The notes: generated by a model from the sequence alone, not told the origin. Positions 18,919 through 28,838 are shown, numbered from the stretch's first letter. The stretch is DNA of 64,000 nt from an uncultured Bacteroidota bacterium (GCA_902593165.1 CACJHI010000002.1:48842-112841), one strand, 5' to 3'. Program-made: numbers and translations.

Positions 18919-18958
18919 CAATAAAAAAATCCACTATCAAATTAATGATAATGGATTC
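18919..18958 (-). terminator. Rho-independent terminator of the lpx-fabG-SPFH operon
   Basis: AATCCACTATCA (18928-18939) pairs with TGATAATGGATT (18946-18957) with one mismatch around a 6-base loop. On the minus strand the hairpin is followed by a run of seven T. It lies about 20 bases past the stop of the SPFH gene and just beyond the small membrane gene on the other strand. Confidence 0.7.
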
Positions 18959-18979
18959 TTCATCGATTTAGGTTATTAA

Positions 18980-19795
18980 TTAGTTATTACCTAAAATTAT
19001 TGGTAAACCATTCTCCCCTGATCCTACAACGATAACCTTTGCATTTGGCGATTCAGCAAGCTTTAATGTAGCCTCAATACCTTTTTCTTGAAGGATTCTA
19101 TCAGTTAAAGATGCACTAAGAATTCTGTTAGCTATTGCTTTACCCTCAGCGTCAATTCTTTGTCTTTCAGCTTCTTGCTCAGCCTTAACAAGTCTAAATT
19201 CATATTCAAGAGCTTCTTGTTCTTGAACTAGTTTTCTCTCAATACCTTCTTTAATAGCAGTTGGTAATGTAACATCTCTTACAAGAACAGAATTTAATTG
19301 AATGTATTGTCCTAAAACATCATCTCTAGTTTCAATAAAAATTTCATTCTGTATAGCATCTCTTTTTGTAGAATAAAGTTGCTCTGGTGTATATCTTCCA
19401 ACAACACTTCTTGCTACTGCTCTTATATTAGGAAGTAAAACAGAGTTTAAATAATTCTCTCCCTTAGTTTGGTGTAATAAACCTAACTGGTCATAAAGTG
19501 GTTGATATAATACTGATACATCAATAGTTATTTCAAGACCATTTGAAGATAAAACTTGCATGCTTTCAAGAACCTCTTGTTGCTTCACATTATATATAAC
19601 AATCCTGTTCCATGGTGCAATAATTTTAAACCCCTCACCTTTTGGCGGAGCATCAGTCACAACACCACCTCCTAGAGTTTTAAATAATACTCCAGCTTCA
19701 CCTGATCCAATATTTACAGATGATCTAGATATGAATACAATTAGTAATAGTGATAATAAAATAATAGGTAAACCTATGTTTGGTAAATTTTTCAT
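18980..19795 (-). CDS. Prohibitin/SPFH (band 7) family membrane protein
   Basis: The protein has 271 residues. An N-terminal membrane anchor (IGLPIILLSLLLIVFIS, about 7-24) is followed by the SPFH domain (about 25-190) with VNIGSGEAGVLF and GFKIIAPWN, then an Ala/Glu-rich coiled coil (ALEYEFRLVKAEQEAERQRI). Prohibitin-like proteins form large membrane scaffolds and influence proteases and lipid domains. It is the last gene of the minus-strand envelope operon, 13 bases after fabG, and a hairpin terminator follows. The precise role is not known from sequence. Confidence 0.88.
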   Translation of the reverse strand: MKNLPNIGLPIILLSLLLIVFISRSSVNIGSGEAGVLFKTLGGGVVTDAPPKGEGFKIIAPWNRIVIYNVKQQEVLESMQVLSSNGLEITIDVSVLYQPLYDQLGLLHQTKGENYLNSVLLPNIRAVARSVVGRYTPEQLYSTKRDAIQNEIFIETRDDVLGQYIQLNSVLVRDVTLPTAIKEGIERKLVQEQEALEYEFRLVKAEQEAERQRIDAEGKAIANRILSASLTDRILQEKGIEATLKLAESPNAKVIVVGSGENGLPIILGNN

Positions 19796-19808
19796 TTAAA
19801 TTTAATTT

Positions 19809-20555
19809 TTAAGTTAACATTCCTCCATCTACATGAAGAACTTGCCCAGTAATATAACTAGACAGATCTGATGCTAAAAACACACATGCATTTCCAACAT
19901 CACTTGGATTACCACCTCTTTTTAGTGGAATACTTTCTTTCCAAGAATTAATAACATCCTCCGGTAAAGAGTCTGTCATATCAGTTTCTATAAATCCAGG
20001 TGCAATTACATTACTTCTAATGTTTCTAGAGCCTAACTCTAAAGCAATGGATTTAGAAAAACCTATGATACCTGCCTTTGAAGCAGAATAATTTGATTGC
20101 CCTGCATTTCCTTTAACACCAACTACAGAGCTAATATTTATAATTGAACCATTTCTTTGCTTTAAAAATGTTCTAATTGAAGCCTTAGTAAGATTAAATA
20201 CAGAAGATAAATTTGTATTAATTACAGAATCAAAATCAGATTTTTCCATTCGCATTAATAAATTATCTTTTTTAATACCAGCATTATTAACTAGAATATC
20301 AATTTTCTCAAAATCATTTAAAACATCTTCAACTAGTTTAGTGGCATCATCAAAATTTGAAGCATCACTTTTATATGCTTTAGCCTTTACTCCAAGTTTA
20401 TTAAGTTCCTTGGACAAATTCTCTGCAGATTCTTTAGAGTTATTGTAAGTAAATGCAACATTACAACCATTTTGAGCAAAAGTCTCACAAATAGATTTAC
20501 CAATTCCTCTACTCCCGCCAGTTATAATTGCAACTTTTGATTCAAGTAATTTCAT
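19809..20555 (-). CDS. fabG: 3-oxoacyl-[acyl-carrier-protein] reductase
   Basis: This NADPH-dependent short-chain dehydrogenase reduces 3-oxoacyl-ACP in fatty acid elongation. The 248 residues contain the cofactor motif GGSRGIGKSI, the NNAG motif, the catalytic Ser in INISSVVG and the YSASKAG Tyr-Lys pair, ending with GQVLHVDGGM. Its ATG overlaps the sucD stop by one base (TAATG). Sitting with lpx genes, it fits supply of 3-hydroxyacyl chains to lipid A. Confidence 0.93.
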   Translation of the reverse strand: MKLLESKVAIITGGSRGIGKSICETFAQNGCNVAFTYNNSKESAENLSKELNKLGVKAKAYKSDASNFDDATKLVEDVLNDFEKIDILVNNAGIKKDNLLMRMEKSDFDSVINTNLSSVFNLTKASIRTFLKQRNGSIINISSVVGVKGNAGQSNYSASKAGIIGFSKSIALELGSRNIRSNVIAPGFIETDMTDSLPEDVINSWKESIPLKRGGNPSDVGNACVFLASDLSSYITGQVLHVDGGMLT

Positions 20556-21427
20556 TATTTAAGTATTTCATTTACAGTTTTACCTATGTCTGCAGGAGAA
20601 TCAACTACATTAACACCTGATTCTCTCATTATTCTTTTTTTTGCAGATGCAGTGTCATCTTTTCCACCGATAATTGCTCCAGCATGTCCCATTTTTCTAC
20701 CTTTTGGTGCAGTCTCTCCCGCAATAAATCCAACTACTGGTTTTTTGTTACCGTTATCTTTTATCCATCTTGCAGCATCAATTTCTAATTGACCACCTAT
20801 TTCTCCGATAAGAACTATTACATCAGTTTCTTCATCTTCCATAAATAGCTGAACTGAGTCGAGAAGAGTAGTTCCAATTATTGGGTCACCCCCTACTCCA
20901 ATTGCAGTTGAAATTCCATATCCAGACTTTACAACTTGATCTGCAGCTTCATAAGTCAAAGTACCTGATTTTGACACTATACCAACGTTCCCTTTTTTAA
21001 ATACAAAACCAGGCATAATACCAATTTTAGCTTCCTCAGGAGTAATTATTCCAGGACAATTAGGCCCAATCAATCTAATATTTTTACCCTTTATATAAGA
21101 AACAACTTTTGTCATATCATTAACTGGTATCCCTTCTGTTATTGTTACAATAGTCTTAATACCTGATTCAGCTGCTTCCATAATCGCATCTGCAGCAAAC
21201 ATTGGAGGTACAAAAATTATTGATGTGTTTATATCCTCATTATTTAATGCATCAGCAACACTATTATATACAGGTTTATCTAAATGTTTTGTACCACCTT
21301 TTCCAGGAGTCACTCCACAAACAACATTCGTTCCATATTCAATCATCTGCTCAGAGTGAAATGTTCCTTCACTTCCTGTAAATCCTTGAACTAAAACTTT
21401 TGAGTTTTTATCAACTATAATACTCAT
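20555..21427 (-). CDS. sucD: Succinyl-CoA ligase, alpha subunit
   Basis: The subunit binds CoA and carries the phosphohistidine of this TCA-cycle enzyme. The 290 residues contain the CoA-binding QGFTGSEGTFHSE, the GPNCPGIITP segment and the active-site histidine in MGHAGAI. The beta subunit gene sucC is not in the window, so it must be encoded elsewhere. The gene lies between efp and fabG in a run otherwise devoted mainly to the envelope. Confidence 0.96.
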   Translation of the reverse strand: MSIIVDKNSKVLVQGFTGSEGTFHSEQMIEYGTNVVCGVTPGKGGTKHLDKPVYNSVADALNNEDINTSIIFVPPMFAADAIMEAAESGIKTIVTITEGIPVNDMTKVVSYIKGKNIRLIGPNCPGIITPEEAKIGIMPGFVFKKGNVGIVSKSGTLTYEAADQVVKSGYGISTAIGVGGDPIIGTTLLDSVQLFMEDEETDVIVLIGEIGGQLEIDAARWIKDNGNKKPVVGFIAGETAPKGRKMGHAGAIIGGKDDTASAKKRIMRESGVNVVDSPADIGKTVNEILK

Positions 21428-21448
21428 CTAGTCTAATTTTTGACAAAT

Positions 21449-22012
21449 TTATTTTATTCTTTCGATATACTGACCTTTTTCAGTATCAATTTTTACTTTA
21501 TCACCTTCGTTGATAAATAAAGGTACATTGATATTAGCTCCTGTCTCTAAAGTAGCAGGTTTTGTAGCATTTGTAGCAGTATTTCCTTTAACTCCTGGCT
21601 CAGTGTGTGTTACTTCTAAAATAACACTTAAAGGCATGTCAACTGATAGAGGGCTGTTGTCCTCTGTATTAATTATTATGGTGACATTTTCTCCTTCTTT
21701 GAGTAGATCCGGATAATCAATTTTATTTTTATCGATAGTAATTTGATTATAATCTTCATTATTCATGAAATGAAAATAATCTGTGTCGTTATACAAGAAT
21801 TGATATTGACTTGTTACCACTTTTACTTCTTCAATTTTATGTCCTGATGGAAATGTGTTATCTAAAACTTTTCCATTAGTTACACTCTTTAATTTAGTTC
21901 TAACAAAAGCAGGCCCTTTACCTGGTTTTACATGGAGGAATTCAATTATCTTATATATATCATGATTATACTTAATACAAAGTCCTTTTCTTATATCACT
22001 AGTGCTTGCCAT
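21449..22012 (-). CDS. efp: Translation elongation factor P
   Basis: EF-P relieves ribosome stalling at proline runs. The 187 residues make three beta-barrel domains. The tip of domain I reads KPGKGPAF, with Lys32 at the position that is modified in lysine-type EF-P proteins. No modification gene (epmA, epmB, earP) is seen nearby. It starts 3 bases after the lpxA stop. Confidence 0.97.
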   Translation of the reverse strand: MASTSDIRKGLCIKYNHDIYKIIEFLHVKPGKGPAFVRTKLKSVTNGKVLDNTFPSGHKIEEVKVVTSQYQFLYNDTDYFHFMNNEDYNQITIDKNKIDYPDLLKEGENVTIIINTEDNSPLSVDMPLSVILEVTHTEPGVKGNTATNATKPATLETGANINVPLFINEGDKVKIDTEKGQYIERIK

Positions 22013-22015
22013 AAT

Positions 22016-22801
22016 TTAATTTTTTTGAAAGTATCCTTTCATTATCCCTCTTTGAGAATTTTCTATAAACTGAATAATCTCATCTCTCTCAGGAGTTGCA
22101 TTTAGTTCTGCCTGAATTATTTCAACCGCTTGAGTATTATTATATTTCTTTTGATAAAGTATTCTATATATGTTTTGAATTTCATGTACTTTTTTGCTTT
22201 CAAATCCTCTTCTTCTGAGTCCTACAGAGTTTATCCCAACATATGATAAAGGTTCTCTAGCTGCTTTTACATATGGAGGAACATCCTTTCTAACTAGAGA
22301 TCCTCCAGCTACAAAAGAGTGTGACCCAATTCTACAGAATTGGTGGACAGCTACAAATCCCGATAAAATAACATAATCTCCAACTGTAATATGTCCTGCA
22401 AGAGTACTGTTATTTGAGAATATACAATTATCACCCACAAAACAATCATGTGCTACATGAGAATAAGCCATAATTAAGCAGTTTGATCCAATTTTTGTTG
22501 TACCTCTATCCTTTGTACCTCTATTTATAGTAACACATTCACGAATAGTTGTGTTATTGCCAATTTCACATAAAGAGTCTTCACCTTCAAATTTTAAGTC
22601 TTGTGGATTAGCAGAAATAACTGCACCAGGATAGATATAACAATTCTTACCAATTCTTGCACCTTCCATTATTGTTACATTAGACCCAACCCAAGTACCC
22701 TCTCCAATTTCAACATTATTGTTAATAGTTGAAAAAGGTTCTACAACAACATTTTTAGCAATTTTTGCTCCTGGATGTACGTATGCTAATGGTTGATTCA
22801 T
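22016..22801 (-). CDS. lpxA: Acyl-ACP:UDP-N-acetylglucosamine O-acyltransferase
   Basis: LpxA carries out the first step of lipid A synthesis in the cytoplasm. The 261 residues form a left-handed beta-helix of hexapeptide repeats (IGEGTWVGSNVTIMEGARIGKN) followed by an alpha-helical C-terminus. The catalytic histidine is in SHVAHDCFVGDN. It follows the LpxC-FabZ fusion gene by 2 bases. Confidence 0.96.
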   Translation of the reverse strand: MNQPLAYVHPGAKIAKNVVVEPFSTINNNVEIGEGTWVGSNVTIMEGARIGKNCYIYPGAVISANPQDLKFEGEDSLCEIGNNTTIRECVTINRGTKDRGTTKIGSNCLIMAYSHVAHDCFVGDNCIFSNNSTLAGHITVGDYVILSGFVAVHQFCRIGSHSFVAGGSLVRKDVPPYVKAAREPLSYVGINSVGLRRRGFESKKVHEIQNIYRILYQKKYNNTQAVEIIQAELNATPERDEIIQFIENSQRGIMKGYFQKN

Positions 22802-22803
22802 AT

Positions 22804-24204
22804 TTAATCTTTTTTTACAATTTTTGCCATAAATTCACCCTCACTCATTATTTCATCTCCCACAAAGGTATGGCCATACATGTGTATTATCCCTCTCCTT
22901 ATTGGAGAAATTAACTCTAATTTACAAATAAGTGTATCACCAGGGACAACGGGATTCTTAAATTTACATTTATCCATCTTCATAAAGAAAGTAAGATAGT
23001 TTTCAGGATCTGGTACAGTATTTAATACTAGTACACCTCCTGCTTGAGCCATAAATTCTACCTGAAGCACACCAGGCATAACTGGAGCTCCTGGAAAGTG
23101 ACCTTCTACCCAAGATTCAGTCTCTTCTACTCTTCTAAGACCTATTACATGAGAATCAGATAATTCTAAAACTTCATCAATAAGAAGAAATGGAGGTCTG
23201 TGAGGAATGACATCCATTATTTGATTTGAGTCCATTAATGGTTTTTTATCAAAATTAAGTTTAGGCAGAATGTTCTTTCTATCTGATTTTATCACTTCGG
23301 AAACTTTTTGTGCAAATTTAGCATTTATTGAGTGTCCTGGTTTCTCAGCTATCACTTTTCCTCTTATCTTCATTCCGATTAAGGCTAAATCCCCTATAAC
23401 ATCAAGTAGCTTATGTCTTGCAGCTTCATTTGGATAATGAAGACTAAGATTGTCAAGTATGCCGTTCTCTTTTACAGAAATAGAGTCTTTGTTGAAAGCT
23501 TTTTTGAGTCTATCCATATTACTATTGGCTAATGGTTTGTCAACATAAACAATAGCATTATTAAGATCCCCACCTTTAATTAAACCATTTTCGAGTAAAG
23601 TCTCTAATTCGTGAAGAAAGCTAAAGGTTCTGGCTGATGAAATCTCATCTTTAAAATCAGATATATTATTTAAAGTTGCTGTTTGCACACCTAATACCTC
23701 TGTGTCATAATTTACTTTAGTATCTACAGAATAAGTTTCATCTGGAATAATAGAAATCTTACTTCCTGTATCTTCACATTCAAAGGAAATTTTTTCATTT
23801 GGAAAGAATTCTTCTCTAAGAGCATTTTGTTCAACAATCTTCGCATTTTCAATTGCTTCTATAAAGAATTTTGAGGAACCATCCATAATTGGTACTTCAG
23901 CTCCATCAAGACAGATATAGCAATTATCAACACCTAAACCAGTCAGGGCAGCTAAAACATGCTCTGAAGTATGAATTCTGAAAGATCCGTTATCAAGGTT
24001 TGTTCCCCTGTCTGTATTTGATATATGTTTTATATGTGCCTCTATTAAGTTATCTCCATTAATATCTTCTCTAATAAATACAAGTCCAGTATTAGATGGT
24101 GCAGGCTTAAATGTAAGCGTAACATTTTCTCCAGTATGAAGTCCCACTCCACTAAGTGAGGATTCTTTAGAAATTGTTTTTTGGGGAACAGTTCTTCTTA
24201 TCAT
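22804..24204 (-). CDS. lpxC-fabZ: Bifunctional LpxC deacetylase / FabZ 3-hydroxyacyl-ACP dehydratase
   Basis: This 466-residue fusion is characteristic of Bacteroidota. The LpxC part (about 1-305) is the zinc deacetylase committing UDP-acyl-GlcNAc to lipid A, with HTSEHVLAAL and the late HKLLDVIGDL motif supplying zinc and catalytic residues. The FabZ part (about 325-466) has the hot-dog fold with the catalytic GHFPGAPVMPGVLQVE segment and dehydrates 3-hydroxyacyl-ACP. Fusing enzymes that compete for the same acyl pool may help balance lipid A and phospholipid synthesis; that is inference. Its ATG overlaps the lpxD stop by one base. Confidence 0.97.
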   Translation of the reverse strand: MIRRTVPQKTISKESSLSGVGLHTGENVTLTFKPAPSNTGLVFIREDINGDNLIEAHIKHISNTDRGTNLDNGSFRIHTSEHVLAALTGLGVDNCYICLDGAEVPIMDGSSKFFIEAIENAKIVEQNALREEFFPNEKISFECEDTGSKISIIPDETYSVDTKVNYDTEVLGVQTATLNNISDFKDEISSARTFSFLHELETLLENGLIKGGDLNNAIVYVDKPLANSNMDRLKKAFNKDSISVKENGILDNLSLHYPNEAARHKLLDVIGDLALIGMKIRGKVIAEKPGHSINAKFAQKVSEVIKSDRKNILPKLNFDKKPLMDSNQIMDVIPHRPPFLLIDEVLELSDSHVIGLRRVEETESWVEGHFPGAPVMPGVLQVEFMAQAGGVLVLNTVPDPENYLTFFMKMDKCKFKNPVVPGDTLICKLELISPIRRGIIHMYGHTFVGDEIMSEGEFMAKIVKKD

Positions 24205-25211
24205 TAGTCCTTCTTATCAATTTTTTTTACTATTTCAGGTAAATTTTTAAAGTGAATATAAGACTTATTGTAGTTCATATAGGATATAGCTGGTGTTCCA
24301 GTAACTCTTGAATCACTTTTAATATCTGAAGTAACTCCAGCTTGAGCTTGAATCTTAACATTATCTCCAATCTTAAGATGTCCAATAATTCCAACTTGTC
24401 CACCAATCATACAATTCTTTCCAATTTTGGTAGAACCAGCTATTCCTGATTGAGCAGCAATTGCAGTATTCTCTCCAATTTCAACATTATGGGCTATTTG
24501 AATTTGATTATCAAGTTTAACGCCTTTGTTAATAATAGTAGAACCAAGAGTTGCCCTGTCAATAGTAGAGTTTGAGCCAATTTCAACATTATCTCCTATT
24601 ACTACATTCCCTGTTTGAGGAATTTTTTTGTAGCTACCATCATCATTTGGTGCAAAGCCAAAACCATCAGAGCCAATTGAGCATGAGCTATGTATAATAC
24701 AATTTTTTCCAATTTTTGTATCATCTAAAATTTTCACTCCTGGAAATATCTTTGTTCCTTGACCTATCTCTACATTATTACCGATAAAAACTTGATTTTC
24801 AATTATACAATTATCTGAAACTTCCGAGTTCTTACCTATTGTAGTGAATGAACCGATATAGGATGAATCAGAAATTTTAGCAGAATTGTCAATCACTGTA
24901 AATTCACTTATGCCCTTTTTAGATGTAATTTCTTTATTAAAAAGTTCTAAAATAGTAGTGAATGACGAATATGGATCTTTAACTTTTATTAGAGTGGTGT
25001 TAATTTTTTCTGTAGGTTCAAAATCATTTGCTACTATAGCAGCAGAAGCATTAGTAGAATATATAAACTCAGTATATTTTGGATTTGCAAGAAATGTAAG
25101 TGAGCCTTTTTTACCCTCTTCAATTTTAGATATGTTAGATATATCTACATCTCGGTCACCAACAATTGTTCCATTAATTTGATCAGCAATTTGTCCAGCT
25201 GTTAAATTCAT
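24204..25211 (-). CDS. lpxD: UDP-3-O-acylglucosamine N-acyltransferase
   Basis: LpxD adds the amide-linked acyl chain in the third step of lipid A synthesis. The 335 residues have an N-terminal uridine-binding domain (about 1-100, [12 protein letters not shown]) and a long hexapeptide beta-helix (about 100-300). The catalytic histidine lies in [12 protein letters not shown]. It is the first gene of the minus-strand envelope operon and is divergent from tsaE, with about 50 bases between the likely starts. Confidence 0.96.
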   Translation of the reverse strand: MNLTAGQIADQINGTIVGDRDVDISNISKIEEGKKGSLTFLANPKYTEFIYSTNASAAIVANDFEPTEKINTTLIKVKDPYSSFTTILELFNKEITSKKGISEFTVIDNSAKISDSSYIGSFTTIGKNSEVSDNCIIENQVFIGNNVEIGQGTKIFPGVKILDDTKIGKNCIIHSSCSIGSDGFGFAPNDDGSYKKIPQTGNVVIGDNVEIGSNSTIDRATLGSTIINKGVKLDNQIQIAHNVEIGENTAIAAQSGIAGSTKIGKNCMIGGQVGIIGHLKIGDNVKIQAQAGVTSDIKSDSRVTGTPAISYMNYNKSYIHFKNLPEIVKKIDKKD

Positions 25212-25262
25212 ATCTGCAAAATTAAAAAATTATGTTAAATGCTTATATTTAGCCCGATTAAT

Positions 25263-25670
25263 ATGGAAGTAAAATTTGAATTAAATCAGTTAGAAAAGGC
25301 ATCATTGGAGCTCAAAAAAAATATTAACCATAATGTTGTTTTAATATGTGGTGAAATGGGAGCTGGAAAAACAACATTAATTAAAGAATTATTATCACTT
25401 ATGAGCGTTATTGACAATGTGTCTAGTCCTACTTTTTCGATTATCAATGAATATTCTACTGATAAAAATGAAATCATATACCATATGGATCTTTATAGGA
25501 TAGAAGATATATCAGAGTTAGATAATATTGGTTTTTTTGAATACCTAGAATCTGGAAAAACTTGCCTAATTGAATGGGGTGAAATGATTGAGGAGATGAT
25601 TGACTCTGAATATAATAAGTTTACAATAGCTAGAGAGGATAACTTAAGAATAATTAAAAAAAATAGATGA
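25263..25670 (+). CDS. tsaE: tRNA t6A biosynthesis ATPase TsaE
   Basis: TsaE is the ATPase partner in threonylcarbamoyl-adenosine modification of tRNA. The Walker A motif is GEMGAGKTT, and SSPTFSIINEY and HMDLYRIED are also typical; a late CLIEWGE completes the family pattern. The track starts at ATG 25239, but family members begin close to the FELNQLEKAS region, so ATG 25263 (135 aa) is more likely. The stop overlaps the next ATG as ATGA. Confidence 0.92.
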   Translation: MEVKFELNQLEKASLELKKNINHNVVLICGEMGAGKTTLIKELLSLMSVIDNVSSPTFSIINEYSTDKNEIIYHMDLYRIEDISELDNIGFFEYLESGKTCLIEWGEMIEEMIDSEYNKFTIAREDNLRIIKKNR

Positions 25671-25999
25671 GCTTTTTAAAAAGATTATATTATTTCTCAA
25701 CTGGACTGATAATTGGGATTATATTCCTTTTTTTCATCTTAAATGGCAAAAAAACATCATGTAACTATGGGCCGAGTGCAAGGGTTATTGACAATATAAT
25801 ATCTAAAGAGTTAACATATAAAGTAGAAAAAGACTCTCTTGAAAATGAAGAATTAATTGACATTATTTTAAATGGTAAGGTTAGGTTTAACAAAAGTGAT
25901 GTTGATAAAAAACCCTGTGCATTATACTTTATTGAATCGGGAAATTTAAATTTACTTGTTGAAAACTGTAATAAAAAGGCAATAGTTGAGTTTAGATAG
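25667..25999 (+). CDS. DUF4258-like small membrane-anchored protein
   Basis: The 110-residue protein has one N-terminal membrane helix (LYYFSTGLIIGIIFLFFIL) and a small alpha/beta domain with four cysteines, including CNYGPSARV and KPCALYFIE. I associate this layout with DUF4258 proteins of Flavobacteriia; the assignment rests on memory of the pattern. Function is unknown. It is translationally coupled to tsaE (ATGA) and overlaps convergent proline dehydrogenase by 8 bases. Confidence 0.65.
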   Translation: MSFLKRLYYFSTGLIIGIIFLFFILNGKKTSCNYGPSARVIDNIISKELTYKVEKDSLENEELIDIILNGKVRFNKSDVDKKPCALYFIESGNLNLLVENCNKKAIVEFR

Positions 26000-27155
26000 A
26001 ATCTCTTCTCTTTAGTTCTTTTTTAATTAGCTCAAGCTCTCTTGATGTCTGTCCCTTTACAGAAGTATTTTCTTCTGCTCTTCTTATTAGGTAAGGAATA
26101 ACTTCCTTAATAGGTCCATATGGAAGATACTTTATTACATTAAAACCTTCACTTGCCAAATTAAATGTAATGTTATCACTCATTCCATATAACTGTCCAA
26201 ACCATATACATGAGTTATCTTTATTTATCCCCTTAGATTTCATTATCTCAATTATCTTATAAATGCTTTCTTCGTTATGAGTTCCTGAAAATAAAGAGAA
26301 TAAGTCTAGGTTTGATAAAATGAAACTAGCCCCTTTGTTAAAGTTGTCATCTGTTAGTTCCTTTGATTTGCATATCGGAGATAGATAATTATTTTTTTTG
26401 GCACGTTTATTTTCTCTCTCAATGTATGCTCCTCTAACAAGCTTAATACCTAAATGAAAGTTATTTTCTTTAGCAACTTTATGAAGATTTTTAAGATACC
26501 CTAATCTATCATGTCTATACATTTGGGATGTATTGAATACTATAGCTTTATCCTTGTTAAACTTTATCATCATATCTAACACAATTTCATCAATAGCATC
26601 TTGAATCCAAGATTCCTCAGCATCGACTAATATCTTTACATCTTTTTTGTGAGCTAGTTCACAAATTTTATTAAATCGTTCATAAGCTCTTTTGTAAAGT
26701 TTCTTCTCATTATCATTTAAAGACTCTCCCTTTGATCTTTTTTCTAAGATCACATTACTTGCAATTGCTGTTGGTTTAAATACTGTAAAGTCAAGAATTT
26801 TTTTCTCAGAAACAAAATTGATAGAATCTAAGACTTCATTCAATGATAAATCATAAGAGTTTTCATTTTCAAGACCCTCAACTGAATAATGAAGATAACT
26901 TTTGACATTTTTATTATGGAGCTTCTTTACTGTATCAAAAGACTCTACTAAAGTTTCCCCTGAGCAAAACTGTTCAAATACAGTACCTTTAACAATAAAT
27001 AATATAGGCAGCCTTAATTTTAATGAAATTTCAAGTGCAGTCTTACCAATATTTGTAAGGGTTTTATTAGAAATTATTTTAAACAATAAATATGCTTTTC
27101 TTAACTCGAAATTACTTTTGAGAGTAAAACCATTTTTAGTATTGTCTAAAAGCAT
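25992..27155 (-). CDS. Proline dehydrogenase (monofunctional)
   Basis: This FAD enzyme oxidises proline to pyrroline-5-carboxylate and feeds electrons to the quinone pool. The track start is TTG 27191. ATG 27155 (MLLDNTKNGF, 387 aa) is more likely. The beta-alpha barrel is marked by VDAEESWIQ, TSQMYRHDRLGYL, KLVRGAYIERE and a late RRAEENTSV, the usual proline-binding arginine motif. The P5C dehydrogenase domain of PutA is absent. It is divergent from aroB across 45 bases. Confidence 0.92.
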   Translation of the reverse strand: MLLDNTKNGFTLKSNFELRKAYLLFKIISNKTLTNIGKTALEISLKLRLPILFIVKGTVFEQFCSGETLVESFDTVKKLHNKNVKSYLHYSVEGLENENSYDLSLNEVLDSINFVSEKKILDFTVFKPTAIASNVILEKRSKGESLNDNEKKLYKRAYERFNKICELAHKKDVKILVDAEESWIQDAIDEIVLDMMIKFNKDKAIVFNTSQMYRHDRLGYLKNLHKVAKENNFHLGIKLVRGAYIERENKRAKKNNYLSPICKSKELTDDNFNKGASFILSNLDLFSLFSGTHNEESIYKIIEIMKSKGINKDNSCIWFGQLYGMSDNITFNLASEGFNVIKYLPYGPIKEVIPYLIRRAEENTSVKGQTSRELELIKKELKRRDSI

Positions 27156-27200
27156 AAAATAAATACCTAATTTTGCAGTAAATCTAATCAAAATTAATAA

Positions 27201-28235
27201 ATGAAATCAGATCTGTATTCAACACTAACTGAAAAAATTAATTCAGGAAATTTTTCATCAATTTTTATTTTAGTTGATGAGAATACAGAAAAGTATTGTT
27301 TAGATATTTTCTTGCAAAAAAGTAAAATTGAATCCTTTAATCAAATAAACATTCCGTCTGGCGAAAGCAATAAAAATATTGAATCGTGTATTTCAATCTG
27401 GGATCAATTAAATTCTTTTAAAGCGGATAGAAAATCTCTGTTAATTAACTTAGGCGGTGGAGTTCTAACAGATATTGGAGGGTTTGCCGCGTCTACATAT
27501 TTAAGAGGAATTAGTTTCATTAATGTTCCAACAACATTACTTGGAATGGTTGATGCTGCACATGGTGGAAAGACAGGTGTTGATTTTAAACTTTTAAAAA
27601 ATCAAATAGGTGTTTTTAATGAACCATTAGAGGTATTATTAGATAATGAGTATCTAAAAACTCTATCAAAGGAGGAGTATGTTAATGGATATGCTGAGGT
27701 TGTAAAACACAGTCTATTGACAGATAAATCAGCCTTAAACTTCAATAGTCTTGTAAAGTTAGATTTGTTTAAAGATTCAGAGGATATAATTAATAATTAC
27801 TCACAGATAAAAAATGAAATTGTAGAATCAGATAAATATGAATCAAACATTAGAAAGGTTCTTAACCTTGGTCATACAATTGGCCATGCAGTTGAATCGT
27901 ACTCACATATTTCAGAAAGAATTACTGATTTAAAACATGGAGAAGCTATTGTAATAGGAATGATTACAGAGCTTTATATATCCCACAAGAAGCTAAATTT
28001 TCCAATTAAAGACCTTTTAGGTATCAAAGAACACCTAAGTAAGTACTTTGGTCAGATTTCTTTTTCAGAAAGTGATATAGATCAGATTTATGATCTTATG
28101 ATTTATGATAAGAAAAACTCAAGCAATAAAATTAATTTTGTTTTGCTGAATGAGATTGGAGATCCTATAGTAGATCAAACTGTAAGTAGCGATATTTTCA
28201 AAGAGTCGTTCCTTTTTTATAATGATTTATTATAA
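27201..28235 (+). CDS. aroB: 3-dehydroquinate synthase
   Basis: AroB cyclises DAHP to 3-dehydroquinate in the shikimate pathway, using NAD and a divalent metal. The 344 residues contain LGGGVLTDIGGFAAS, the PTTLLGMVDAAHGGKTGVD block, and the metal-binding histidines in GHTIGHAVES and KHGEAI. Length is normal. The end overlaps the convergent Lrp regulator gene by 6 bases. Confidence 0.97.
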   Translation: MKSDLYSTLTEKINSGNFSSIFILVDENTEKYCLDIFLQKSKIESFNQINIPSGESNKNIESCISIWDQLNSFKADRKSLLINLGGGVLTDIGGFAASTYLRGISFINVPTTLLGMVDAAHGGKTGVDFKLLKNQIGVFNEPLEVLLDNEYLKTLSKEEYVNGYAEVVKHSLLTDKSALNFNSLVKLDLFKDSEDIINNYSQIKNEIVESDKYESNIRKVLNLGHTIGHAVESYSHISERITDLKHGEAIVIGMITELYISHKKLNFPIKDLLGIKEHLSKYFGQISFSESDIDQIYDLMIYDKKNSSNKINFVLLNEIGDPIVDQTVSSDIFKESFLFYNDLL

Positions 28236-28703
28236 CTCTGAAAAGATATTTTTCATTAATCTCTTTTTATCATTTATACTTTCCTCCAATGAAATCATAG
28301 TTTCAGTTCTAAGAACCCCCTCTACATCATCTATAGAGAAAATGATTTCTCTAGCATGTTCTGTTCCTTTTGCTCTGATTTTGCAAAATATGTTATACTT
28401 ACCTGTTGTTATATGTGCGACAGTTACATAAGGTTTCTTCTTTAACTCCTCAATTATTTCATAAGTTCGCCTTGATCTGTCTATTAGAACGCCTACATAG
28501 GCGATAAAGTTATATCCAAGCATTTTATAGTCCAAAGTTAAAGAGGAACCTTTAATTATGCCTAAATCTTCCATTTTTTTAACCCTAACATGAACGGTGC
28601 CAGGTGAAATAAGAAGTCTTTTGGCAATATCTGTAAAGGGTGTTCTAGTATTATCAATTAAAATATCAAGAATTTTTCTGTCGACGTCGTCTAATTTTTG
28701 CAT
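28230..28703 (-). CDS. Lrp/AsnC family transcriptional regulator
   Basis: The 157-residue protein has an N-terminal winged helix-turn-helix (LDDVDRKILDILIDN to ISPGTVHVRVKKMEDLGII, about 3-55) and a C-terminal RAM ligand-binding domain (about 70-150). Such proteins sense amino acids and control metabolism genes. Its target is unknown. The proline dehydrogenase gene lies about 1 kb away, and Lrp-type control of proline use is known in other bacteria, but no direct link is visible here. Confidence 0.92.
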   Translation of the reverse strand: MQKLDDVDRKILDILIDNTRTPFTDIAKRLLISPGTVHVRVKKMEDLGIIKGSSLTLDYKMLGYNFIAYVGVLIDRSRRTYEIIEELKKKPYVTVAHITTGKYNIFCKIRAKGTEHAREIIFSIDDVEGVLRTETMISLEESINDKKRLMKNIFSEL

Positions 28704-28718
28704 TTTGTTTGGTGTATA

Positions 28719-28762
28719 TGCTAAAATATTAAATTTTTTTCATCGTTTTCAACCTTTTTACT
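28719..28762 (-). promoter_or_regulatory. Possible promoter for the Lrp regulator gene
   Basis: On the minus strand GGTTGAAAACG is followed about 18 bases later by TAATATTT. This resembles the Bacteroidota -33 TTTG / -7 TAnnTTTG promoter but lacks the final G. It lies upstream of the ATG at 28703. In DNA this AT-rich such matches occur by chance. Confidence 0.3.
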
Positions 28763-28838
28763 GAATTTAATTCAATAAATACTAGTATTCTCTCTTTTTT
28801 TATGATTACTATTGTATATTTCACAAATGTTTTCTATG